64,000 nucleotides of DNA from Humulus lupulus (taxonomy: Eukaryota > Streptophyta > Magnoliopsida > Rosales > Cannabaceae): positions 93,231,018-93,295,017 of the forward strand of contig NC_084794.1 of assembly GCF_963169125.1 (NCBI RefSeq), given 5' to 3'. The translations under genes were made by a program, and so were the position numbers. Below are positions 35,061 to 44,035 of the stretch, piece by piece. The notes beneath the pieces were generated by a model, which was not told where the DNA came from, searched no databases, and was given only the letters and a program-made list of their open reading frames with translations. Numbering within the stretch: the stretch's first letter is position 1; the number at the start of each line of letters is the position of its first letter.

Positions 35061-36569
35061 ATACAAAATTAAAATTTGTCAATAGATATTAAACAAGCAT
35101 GTATGATAAACTAACAAACTAAACAACATGGCAAGCAAGCTCAAACAACCAAAAATAAAAGTTGGAATATCAAATAAATGTAACAAATTGGGAAATTTTG
35201 GAATAGGTTATTTTTATTATTAATTTATTTGTTAGGTTACGCACCCTGTCTGTCATGTATGCATGTTTTATGTACTTGTATTAAAATTGAATGTATTTGA
35301 GTATTTAGAGTTTTCAATTTAATTATTAATCTTTCTCTTGTTCAGGTGGCTAAAATTTAAAAATGGTCACTACCTACTGTGCAGTGCATTTCATCTGGAG
35401 TAGTGATTGATATGCCAATCAAATGATGGAACCTTGTAGAGTCAGCGGGGTGTGCATAAAGCCTATAAACGATTTAAGACAAATGATGGAACCTTGTAGA
35501 GTCAGTGAGTGATGTGCATTGAGCCTGAAAAAATACAAGACATTTTGCCCTTAAATGAATGTAGCGTGATAAGAAGAGCCCTAGAAACAGCAGGTGTCAG
35601 AAAGGTCATGGCTGATCTTAAGGCAGTCAAGTAAGTAAACTATATGGGTTTTGTTTGTGGGGGGGCCTCTCCAAAATCTTGTGGCTGTTTCAGAATCTTG
35701 TGTCTGCGCTGCATGTGCGTTGGTTGCATTTCATGCCTTATTGAGCTATATAAGTCCACAGGCCACACACCCTTGTGACTCATACTTCCTACCTTTACTA
35801 TTATTAAATACAAATATAGAAAGAAAGAAAAATAAAATTAAAAAGAAGAATTAATGAGAAAACAGTGGCGTATTGGGTGATTCTTGGTGGGTAATGGGAA
35901 TACTATGCATGTCTTTTGTGACTTGAATTTATCATTTTTTATGTCTAAATGTCTTGCACTCCTATCATTTCATTAATAGAAAAAATGCTCTTTAATAACT
36001 GTTGTAGAACATAAAAGTAAAACAGTATACTAAATGCAGATGCAGAGGTTTCCTACTGTAAGCAAATGCAGAGGCTATAAACTTATGTTTTTTTTTTTTT
36101 TGCCTTTCACAATTTCAATTGCAATTGGTCTGTTATGGGGCATTCTGTACTATTTTGCTGGCACAAGACAGCAATAGTGTTTCAAAAACATTTTAAGAAA
36201 ATGAAATGGTGAAAAATGTAGCCTACTTTCATCAGATTATTCTCTCATTTTCATATGATCAAGTACCGGAGACTAATAGTGAACCCTCAACCCTATCGAG
36301 TGGAGATTTTGCGAAAGGGAGTGACATAAATGATTAAACAACAAGAGTTAATCAAATAATAAGAGCAAACCATCCGTCACAAAGATCACTTTCAAAAACA
36401 GCACTTTGACATTACTAACAAGTAACAAAACATAATTACCACCAGAGTTGCAGTTTCATCTCCTGAGGTATATTCATTGATACTTTAAACTTAATTGAGG
36501 CCCAAAAATTCAAAGATATAATCTCTTGGCAATAAGAATGATTACAAAATTACATGAATAGTTGCTAAC
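35061..36569. other. Noncoding interior of inner CACTA with possible unidentified exon
   Basis: A short duplicated block lies at about 35,420-35,520 (AATGATGGAACCTTGTAGAG twice). From 35,512 an open stretch reads MCIEPEKIQDILPLNECSVI, then RRALETAGVRKVMADLKAVK and stop, with a GT after it. It looks like a captured exon but I do not recognise it. The rest is AT-rich and featureless. Confidence 0.35.
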
Positions 36570-37350
36570 CTGATCAAGAACTGTACCAATATCCCTGTTT
36601 TTTTCTACTGTGTCACGCCTTATCCTCCTTGCTAAACGAACATCAGCATCTGCACTGAAAAATTTTCAATGTGAAGTGCCTCAACTTAGTAACACTATAA
36701 AGTGACATATCACGGCATCCCATAGTTAATACAGAAACTATAAAAGAAATCATTATATTAATTGAATCTCAAATGTAATGGTATAATACTGAATAAATTA
36801 GAAAAAAAAAATAGTCAGATAAGCATCTCAAGACCACATATTTGTAGTAGTAACTAATGAAAAGCATCAGAAATACAGAGTAAGAACATCAAGTAGCCTA
36901 AATGATAAAAAAGAAAATAAATGACCTGTATCAACAAATATCTTCATATTCATCAACTCTCGAACACGGGGATCATGAAAAATGAGAATGCCTTCCAAAA
37001 TTATCACCTCTGAAGGGTTTACCTGCACAGCATATGCCGCCATATTGTTGAAGTAAGGGTCCTCTAATTCAGAATTCTAATAGAGATAAGAAACATACTG
37101 ATAATTGCAAGCATGCACATACTTTAAGTACTGAATAACTTTAATTCTCCTATAACTTCCCTTTGGTAAGACAAGTATAAGAAAACAAGAGGAAATTCAT
37201 TAGACCAGCATGTTAAGAAAACAAAAGTTACCCTTCTAGGCGGGAAGACATTGTTTTTGTAACTCTTGAAGTCATAGTTTGGAATATCTACTGCTTGTCC
37301 ATTCCTCAACTTATCCATAGAAGCTAAAAGTTTCTCATTATCAAATGCAT
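36570..37350 (-). pseudogene. Captured exons of uridine kinase (UKL-type)
   Basis: Three minus-strand exons with fitting phases. 37350-37232 reads DAFDNEKLLASMDKLRNGQA and VDIPNYDFKSYKNNV. 37022-36926 reads [20 protein letters not shown] and [12 protein letters not shown]. 36649-36570 reads DADVRLARRIRRDTVEKNRD and IGTVLDQ. These are central parts of the uridine kinase domain of plant UKL proteins, which phosphorylate uridine in pyrimidine salvage. The P-loop exon before it and the rest of the kinase and UPRT-like domain after it are missing. No stop is seen within the three exons. It lies just downstream (minus strand) of the topoisomerase II exon. Confidence 0.9.
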
Positions 37351-37615
37351 CTGACAATAAAAGTAATTTTACATCAAAAGACATGAAAGAGAGAGCATGC
37401 ACCATATAGGAGAAATACATACCATAGTTAGGCTAGTTATCGCTACAAAGCAAACCAATTCTAATGTGCCCCACTAAATGGCTAAAAATATACTATATTT
37501 TTGTGAATTTTTAGCAAGATACAGGTATTAGAAACTGTGTACAAATGGGCACTAAATTACATAAAGTTTAATAGCACAAACCTCATTGCTTGGTTTAAAT
37601 GCTTAGTTTAATAGC

Positions 37616-37836
37616 ACAGGAACTCGTTTTCCATTAAGTTCCACTTTCACAATATTCCCAAGGCATCCAGCCATATCAAAAACTCTCTTTTTCATCAGCG
37701 CAACAACATCATCTTCTAAATGTGTCATGTTAAACTTAGCCAAATCTGGCTTAAAAGTCACCTTGGTCCAGTTGTCACTCTCCTTGCACTTTGTGATCAC
37801 TGGATCAATTTTCTTCCCCATGTTATTGGAGAAAAC
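37616..37836 (-). pseudogene. Captured exon of DNA topoisomerase II
   Basis: The minus-strand exon begins after AAG at 37837 and reads VFSNNMGKKIDPVITKCKES, DNWTKVTFKPDLAKFNMTHL, EDDVVALMKKRVFDMAGCLG and VKVELNGKRVPV. This is the part of eukaryotic topoisomerase II between the ATPase (GHKL) and transducer domains, where WTKVTFxPDLxKF and DVVALMxKRVxDxAG are conserved. The reading frame is open to a TAG/TAA just after VPVLLN, where homology is lost. About 75 of some 1,450 residues are present, so no enzyme can be made. Confidence 0.9.
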
Positions 37837-37859
37837 CTTCAAACAATCAACAAAAAATC

Positions 37860-38340
37860 CAATCAAATCAATATATATGCTGAACCCAATTTCAAATTAA
37901 CCACAGTAGAGAGCTTGTCTTAAATCAAAATCAAGAAATGAAATTTATAAACAAATTAGTCCCAATTTATGGAAAAACTTCAAATCGTCAACACACAAAC
38001 CCAATCAAATCACCATGTCTGCCAAACTATGCTGACCAAAATTTCAAATTAACTAAAAAAGAGAGCTTGTCCGAAACCCAAATCAAGAAATGATCTTTAA
38101 CTAAAAAAGAGAGCTTGTCCGAAACACAAATCAAGAAATGATCTTTAACTTAAAAAGAGAGCTTGTCCGAAACCCTAATCAATAAAACACATGAATAAAC
38201 AAATTATTTCCAAATTAGGGAAAACCTTCAAATATTCAACACGAAACACCCAGTCCACTCAGCAAGTATACTAAGCTCAAAATTCAAATTAACTAAAAAG
38301 ATAACTTGTCTGACATCCTAATCAAGAAATGAACTTCTAT
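37860..38340. repeat. Degenerate tandem repeat cluster
   Basis: AAAAAGAGAGCTTGTCCGAAAC followed by AAATCAAGAAATG occurs at about 38054, 38107 and 38153 (period ~50), with weaker copies near 37911 and 38300. Longer flanking words (ACAAATTA..CCCAATTTA, AAACTTCAAAT) also recur, so the whole stretch seems to have grown by duplication. No coding sequence. Confidence 0.7.
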
Positions 38341-38342
38341 AC

Positions 38343-38555
38343 CAGCTTGTACTTCTTCAGACGCTTTCCATCAGCGGTCTCGATGATAAACTCAGTGATC
38401 GGAGCATAAAAATACCCCATAAATACAAAAATGGATATTAAAAAAAAAGCTTACTGTAATTGAGAGAGGGACACAAATTGGAGAAACATACCAGATCTTG
38501 CTTCCACCATGCGTCGAGGTGATGAAGACACACACAGTGTCATCGTGCTCCTGGA
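38343..38555 (-). pseudogene. Unidentified captured exons near the A end of inner CACTA
   Basis: Minus strand. An exon ending at a good donor (CAAGATCTG|GTATGTTTC, 38493) reads MTLCVSSSPRRMVEARS. A second one at about 38415-38346 reads YAPITEFIIETADGKRLKKY and KL, with donor CTG|GTATAG. The second has a clear protein-like composition. I do not recognise its source. They lie upstream of the topoisomerase II exon in the same sense and could be the first exons of a chimeric transcript. Confidence 0.4.
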
Positions 38556-38599
38556 CAGATTGTATAAGTGGCGGGCAAGCTTAATCGTCCTCCTCCTGG

Positions 38600-38712
38600 G
38601 CAGATTGGTCGAGAAACGAAGAGAGAGAGAGGGGGTAAACGGGGAACGAAGAGAGAAGAGAGAGAGGGTAAACGGGGAACAAAGATAGAGAGAAGAGAGA
38701 GAGAGGGGGGAC
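38600..38712. repeat. GA-rich minisatellite
   Basis: GGTAAACGGGGAACGAAGAG and GAGAGAGAGAG words repeat three times just inside the type A terminus of the inner CACTA. Confidence 0.7.
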
Positions 38713-38730
38713 CGACTGGGACCGACTGTG

Positions 38731-38757
38731 TTATGGAAATGGGTTTTTGTTGTAGTG
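38731..38757 (-). repeat. Inner CACTA right terminus (type A)
   Basis: Minus strand CACTACAACAAAAACCC then ATTTCCATAACA; it matches the outer left terminus at 23794. GAA follows at 38758-38760 as the second target-duplication copy. Confidence 0.8.
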
Positions 38758-38760
38758 GAA

Positions 38761-39800
38761 GATACATTCTTGTTAGTATAAGGTTATCAAAGTTTACCAG
38801 CTTAAAAAGACAGTGGTTGTCAAATATGATATGTCATATATTGAATTGAGGCAGAAAGGAGCATAGACTTGTTAGTATAAGGTTATCAATATTGAGTGTT
38901 GTTTTGGTTTGGTCATATAGTATCTAATTCTGGTAGAGGAACTTGAAAAAGAGATAGTTTTGAACAATTTGTTTGTAGCAATATTCAACAAGGATTGGGA
39001 TGAAAATCAGTTTATGTTTTGTTGTTGAGTTGTGTATTTTGTTTGAGTGATCTTGAGAACTTAGAGAGAATGAGATTATTAATTAGTATTTGTATCTTAG
39101 ATTATAGTTTCCTCCTCTTTCTCTTAGATGATCATTGCTTTGACTTTCTCATCCAAATTTTCAACTTCTAGAACTACATGGATTCATCATGGTAAAATTC
39201 TGGTTTTGGTTGTGTTCTTGTTTTTTCATCATGGTAAAATTCTGGTTTTGGTTGTGTTCAACTTCTAGAACTACATGGAATGGAAGTCTTGTTTTTTCTT
39301 TTCTTTCTAAAATGGGAATTCTCTTTTTGGACTGTTTATGATGTTGTGTTCTTTTCTTTCTAAACTGGAAGTCTTGTTTTTTATGGACTGTTTATGATGC
39401 TCTGTCAAGTACACCCCAGAATCCTTTTTTTTCCTTTTTGAACTGCTGTAGGCCATGATGATGAACATTTAAGTTCTTAGGTGCATAGGAATTTGACAAA
39501 GTAGCAACATCATCAGAAAAAACAACATCATCAGAACTAATGTTGATATATATTTGATAAATTGTAGTGAAAATCAAACATTATAACAAGTATATATAGA
39601 TACATCTCTTTTAATATGCTTTCTTAGTTTGAAATTATCAAGATCAATAGCTAGAGATACACTATATTGATTTTTCTTAATATTTTATTTTGTAAATATA
39701 AGATTGTTCATATCTTTAAAAAATTTCTTACATATATAGATACATCTCTCCTAATATGCTTCAGCCCCATGTATTATTTCATATGGAAATAGACAAGGCT
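38761..39800 (+). other. Outer CACTA sequence right of the inner insertion
   Basis: No gene recognised. Short local repeats: CTTGTTAGTATAAGGTTATC at 38770 and 38867; CATGGTAAAATTCTGGTTTT at 39190 and 39230. AGCTTAAAAAG and ACAGTGGTTGTCA near 38800 echo words just left of the inner insertion (28245-28270). Confidence 0.4.
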
Positions 39801-40488
39801 TATTATATATACTATTGTAAACACAACCTCAAAACAAGAACATAAACACCTCATAAACCAGAAAAAAATTGATCAATAATCAATCTTAAAGACAAAACTG
39901 GTTTAATCAAGGAATCAAATCAAAACAGAAATGAAACATAAAGAGGAACACAAACACAAACACATACGTGGTTCGAATGAGTGTTGGCTAGACACCACTC
40001 TACTCCACGGCCAAAACCAGCCCCAAGGGCTTGACAATCTCTTTATTGATTCTAAGTTTCAATCCGTAAAACAATGGAGTCTAGCTCCAAGCTTCTCTCA
40101 TAACAGTAGTACAAGAGTTCTCTAGGCTCTCTAAAACTCACTCCCAATATTACAATGTATGTAAAAACTGAATTGGATTAAATGATAGAAGAGGAGCCTT
40201 ATATATACATGTGATGTAAGTGACTGACTACTAGTAGAGAATTATTCTTATTATTATAGAATATAGTTTATGCATTCTAGGTGTTTGAGTGAATGTCTCA
40301 ATAAGTACAAAATACTCAATAGACTTGTGTGTTATTTATTGTGTGAGTGGCAAATGACTACTGGTAGAGAATTTTTTCTTTTCTTTTGATTCTCTCAGTT
40401 GGTGTTTTGTGTGAATTTACACAACTTGATGCATATATTCTTCTATATAAATGATCTTTTTTGGCTTTTCTTGATATGAGAATTAACA
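39800..40488 (-). repeat. Probable solo LTR, minus strand
   Basis: On the minus strand it starts TGTTAATTCTCATATCAAG at about 40488 and runs to near 39,800-39,900. It contains the plus-strand word ACATACGTGGTTCGAATGAG followed by CACTCTACTCCACGGCC, which recalls the R/U5 part of copia-type LTRs (recollection). I could not find an exact left border or a matching target duplication. Confidence 0.45.
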
Positions 40489-42098
40489 CTAACTGTATTA
40501 GGCATTATTGTTAGTGTTTATTTACTCTCTTCCTTCTATGATTTGTATGGAACAATTCATTTCCAATTTGTTTTATGTTCAAATAAATTCAAATTTTATT
40601 CTTTTTCATGTCATTAAAAGTTTTACATCGTTGTCTTTTTCTTTATAATTTCATTTTAGCCAAATAAGAAAAGTCAATTTTGGTTGCTATTTGGTAACTA
40701 GAAAGTAGTATTTTAGTTTTGAATATTTAATGGAGAGTTAATATTATTGGAAAAGTATGCTCTGATTTTGGTGTTTTAGTTTTGAATATTTAATGGAGAG
40801 TTACTAAGTTGTAGCAAGAAGTTGAAAATTGGATCATATTGTTTGGAGTAGAAATACATGTGTTTTAGTGTTTTTTTTTTCTTCATGTAAACAGAAAATC
40901 ATGGATTCCCTGTACTTTTTAGCTTAAGAAATTTGCTTGGCATGTCTCATTTTCTGTTTCTTGTGAACCTTTGTTATTGACACCGAGTTAGATGCATTTT
41001 TTACTGACTCAAGTTTCATTTTCAAGTTTCAAGTTTCTGTACTTGGGTATATTGTTAAATGAGTCCTTTGATTACAGTTTTTAAAAAGACGATGCTTCTT
41101 CCTGCCCTTCTTTATTATTGAAATTAATTCCCCTGCTCATGTATGTTGTTCGGTGTGATTATATGCTGAATATCATTCCTTGTATTTTCTCCTGTGTGAA
41201 TTGATTTTGTTATTAATTTTTAAATTCTATACAAGTGTAACTTAAATAAGTATGTGAATATTTCAGCATGATCTAGAATATGATATTTTAGTCATAAATT
41301 TATGAATTTGATATTGTTGTTAGAAAGTTACTTAGTAGACTTTGTCTGTTTTCAGTTGGTGAACACAGGAAAGGAAAGGGCAAAAGTCAGCCTTCTTTTT
41401 ACATGGGCGGTAAGCATCTCTTTTCCTAACATAATTGTGTATAATTACTCCTAGATGTTGAAATTCTTGATTTCAGGTATTGACTTGCATGAAACTTATA
41501 TAAATTTTTCTTCATTTTGTTTGAGACAACTATGACAAAGTTCAGAGTGGGGATTTCCTGATTATCACATATATGGCTGTCATGAAACATCTAATATCTA
41601 ACAATATTTGAACTAAATGTATGCTCTGGTGTATTGAGCAAAACTCATATTGCAGTTCTGAGAGCAAAATATGGTTCTTTTGTTATTTCATTGTTGCTAT
41701 TAGATGGCTGTCTTTACTTGTCCCTAACTGACAAAATAATATTTTTTCATTACTCTCTTTTTCAAAGGCAAAAAATGTCCAGTTAACAATAATTTCCGTA
41801 GCTAGTGTTATGGTGCTCTAAATTTGATTATTGTACCCTTCCTAAGACTATTTCATGGTTTGGAAAACTATCTATGGCTTTGAGGTTTTTTTTCTTAAAA
41901 AAATAGATGTTAAAGGAGATAGCTTCTGACTAGATAATCTCTAGAAAAAGGTTGAGATATGACTTTACTTGTCCATTCAGGCCATTTTTGCCAAGTACTT
42001 CTGATTTCTGTTTTTCATGGTTGGACTATGCGCTCGTTCTTCTGCATTGCTCATATTTTGATGCTTCTCTGATTTTTCATAATGTGTTTTCTAACCAG
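40489..42098 (+). other. Noncoding part of outer CACTA
   Basis: Short direct repeats (TTTAGTTTTGAATATTTAATG at about 40711 and 40778). A possible exon at about 41357-41410 between AG and GT (LVNTGKERAKVSLLFTWA in one frame) cannot be named. Otherwise AT-rich without coding signal. Confidence 0.35.
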
Positions 42099-42187
42099 GA
42101 AGGCAATGTTGCCAACCAGAGGGAACATCGAATTCTTCTCCTTGCCAATATTCACATTCAGAAAGCTAATAAGCAGCTGTCTTGAAG
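42099..42187 (+). pseudogene. Captured exon resembling callose synthase
   Basis: After CCAG| the exon reads EGNVANQREHRILLLANIHI then QKANKQLS and TGA, with donor GAAG|GTATT. NVANQREHxILLLANxHIR is a hallmark stretch of plant callose synthases (glucan synthase-like), N-terminal to the FKS1 domain. The part after HI differs from that family, so either the exon junction or a mutation changes it. The source gene would encode a membrane enzyme making beta-1,3-glucan. The fragment is too short for function. Confidence 0.6.
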
Positions 42188-42490
42188 GTATTCTGATTGT
42201 TAATTAAGGTTGTAAAGCTTTGGCTTTAACTAATCCTTTTATATAAATTTGAATTTATGACCTTGATTCTTGGTTGAAGACACCCTCCATATATGTTTTT
42301 GATTGCTCTGCGACTGGGGGAATATTGTGAATGCTTTTATTGAGGTAAAGCTTTAACTCAAAACATATAATGAATTGATATATGTATTGATAATTAAGGT
42401 GCTACGTGACATGAATTCATTATCTGTAATTCAGATGTTTATATATAAATATATTTGTAAATATAGTGACTTGATTTGATGGTTTGGAAG

Positions 42491-42648
42491 CTTCATGATT
42501 GGGTTGCTTCTAGCTCCTTTGGATCCACAAGGGATTGCATTCTACTTGGAGCTTGTGAAGCACATGAGACTCTTCCACAAAGTGCTGAATTTCTTGCAGA
42601 TGTGTTTACGTCTTGTCTCACAACACCTATTAAGATGGCTTTGAGATG
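42491..42648 (+). pseudogene. Captured exon of RAPTOR (TOR complex 1 subunit)
   Basis: The exon reads [40 protein letters not shown] and [12 protein letters not shown](W), with donor GATG|GTGAGC. In plant RAPTOR proteins [26 protein letters not shown] and [21 protein letters not shown] are nearly invariant; the segment lies in the caspase-like N-terminal conserved domain that presents substrates to TOR kinase. The frame is open. Only about 52 of some 1,350 residues are present. Confidence 0.88.
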
Positions 42649-43283
42649 GTGAGCTTCTTTTCTTGTTCTTCTGTTAGGATCGCCTATCGCGTTTATGCAT
42701 CTTTATTTGAGATCATGCAGTTTTCTGGTTTTGCCTTGTGGTGTTTATTCCTTATTGGCTACTTCCTAGTTATTTTTAGTTTTCTAGTTTTGCCTTGTGG
42801 TGTTTATTCCATATGCCTTGTGACGTGATTGGTTTGAATAGATGCTTTGAAATATACACAAGTTAGCTAATCTCTGCCTCTATTTTAGGCAGTGAATGCA
42901 TTTTCTTATGAGACTAAATTTTTTTTGTTGTATTTTAAGTTATGGATAACAATTGGTTTTTATTTTTTGAGATAACAATTGGTTTTTGTGCTGTGGATCA
43001 TTAGATCTGTTTTATTAACATAAGGATGTAATATTTGCTTCTACATTTACTATCATTCTAGTCAAGAAATTTAGTATAGTTTAGTTACAAGTAATTTAGT
43101 TGCTGCTGTTGACAATTTGTGGTATCTAAAAGATGGAATACATACTGTAGTCTTGAAAAAACTTTCAGAAAATGGTAAGAGCTATGTGGGTTTTACAGTT
43201 TTTTTTTTTTATACTTCAAGCACTGATCTGTAGACTTATCTTAGTTTTTTGTGGATCCTACTCCATTTTCTAGGATCTTGCAG
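42649..43283 (+). other. Noncoding spacer in outer CACTA
   Basis: No gene seen. A ~75-bp direct repeat lies at about 42720-42810 (TTTTGCCTTGTGGTGTTTAT twice), probably a local duplication. Confidence 0.4.
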
Positions 43284-43429
43284 GCAAAGGACACCAAGTG
43301 AATTAGATAGAGAGGTTAAGAACTTGAGGGTGGCATTTACTGACCTATTTTTGAAGCATAACACTTTCAAAGAAACTGCAAAGCCATCGAGATATTGGTA
43401 CAAAGAATGGAAGAATGTATTTCACTAAT
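43284..43429 (+). pseudogene. Unidentified terminal exon near the B end
   Basis: An open stretch preceded by TTTTCTAG| reads GSCRQRTPSELDREVKNLRV, then AFTDLFLKHNTFKETAKPSR and YWYKEWKNVFH, followed by TAA. The composition is protein-like. Position about 600 bp from the B terminus is where the last exon of an A-to-B transcript would end. It may be captured host sequence or CACTA-specific; I do not recognise it. Confidence 0.35.
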
Positions 43430-43639
43430 TTTTGTATATATTTTTTGTTTTGTATTTAGTGATAAAGGAATCTGAATTGGGCAAAAATTATGTTGTAATA
43501 TGATTTCTTAAGCCTAGACTAGTAGACTAAATATTGTAATTACATTTGAGTAATTAATAAAAATCTATTTATGTTACCTTATTTGGCTTCAACTTTCATA
43601 TTTGTTTTCCTAGTTTTGTGTAAGTAAAAAAAGATTATG

Positions 43640-44032
43640 TTTCTCTAAGCTAATATAACACATGTATTATACTAAAGTGTAGTATAACACAAATAATGTG
43701 TTATACTAAAGTTTAGTATGACACAAAAAATGTGTTATATAAAGTGTAGTATAACACAAAAAAAGTGTTATACTAAAGTGTAGTATAACACAAAAAAAGT
43801 GTTAAATAATCAACTATAAATAACATAATGCAACACTTATCTATATATTAAAATAACACGGAAATTGTGTTATCGTTGACAATACAATAACACATCTGTA
43901 TAACACTGATAAAGTGTTATGTAAAGTACCGTGACCTACGATAACATAGTCGGTCTTAACACATCAGAAAGTGTTATCGTATGTTTTGATAACACATTTT
44001 TGGCGTTATTAAAAGCATTTTTTCTTGTAGTG
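43640..44032 (+). repeat. Type B end of outer CACTA with subterminal repeats
   Basis: Inverted copy of 28,301-28,740. TATACTAAAGTGTAGTATAA units lie at about 43670-43800, followed by the terminus AAAAGCATTTTTTCTTGTAG and TG at 44032. Confidence 0.85.
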
Positions 44033-44035
44033 AAC
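44033..44035. repeat. Target-site duplication AAC, right copy
   Basis: Pairs with 23791-23793. Confidence 0.8.

Larger units (their letters stand above)
28301..38757 (-). mobile_element. Inner CACTA transposon (10.5 kb) carrying host gene fragments
   Basis: Left terminus CACTACAAGAAAAAATGCTT (type B). Right terminus, minus strand, CACTACAACAAAAACCC (type A). GAA flanks both ends. Both end types match those of the outer element, in swapped order, so this is a related copy inserted in the opposite orientation; strand is given as A to B. It holds fragments of topoisomerase II, uridine kinase, RNA polymerase III subunit 2 and a CACTA accessory protein. No tnp2 transposase was seen. Confidence 0.85.
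23794..44032 (+). mobile_element. Outer CACTA transposon (20.2 kb) carrying host gene fragments
   Basis: Left terminus CACTACAACAAATAACCC (end type A). Right terminus, read inward on the minus strand, CACTACAAGAAAAAATGC (end type B). It is flanked by AAC on both sides and sits in the gag of the plus-strand Tat element, whose frame is restored by its removal. Without the inner CACTA and its GAA copy it is about 9.8 kb. It carries exons of ICME, a MORC ATPase, a callose-synthase-like gene and RAPTOR, all on the plus strand (A to B). No tnp2 transposase was found in it, so it is probably non-autonomous. The B end has a subterminal repeat array (43,655-43,810). Confidence 0.85.

Noticed and set aside
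38540..38849. ORFs over the GA-rich tract at the inner CACTA end
   Set aside because: Simple-sequence translation (GKRGTKREEREGKRG, and its reverse); it also runs through the transposon terminus.
28301..44032. A single 15.7-kb CACTA with perfectly matching type B ends at both sides
   Set aside because: The ends match well, but the flanking triplets are GAA and AAC. Pairing by target duplication gives two nested elements instead, and a type A terminus with GAA exists at 38757.
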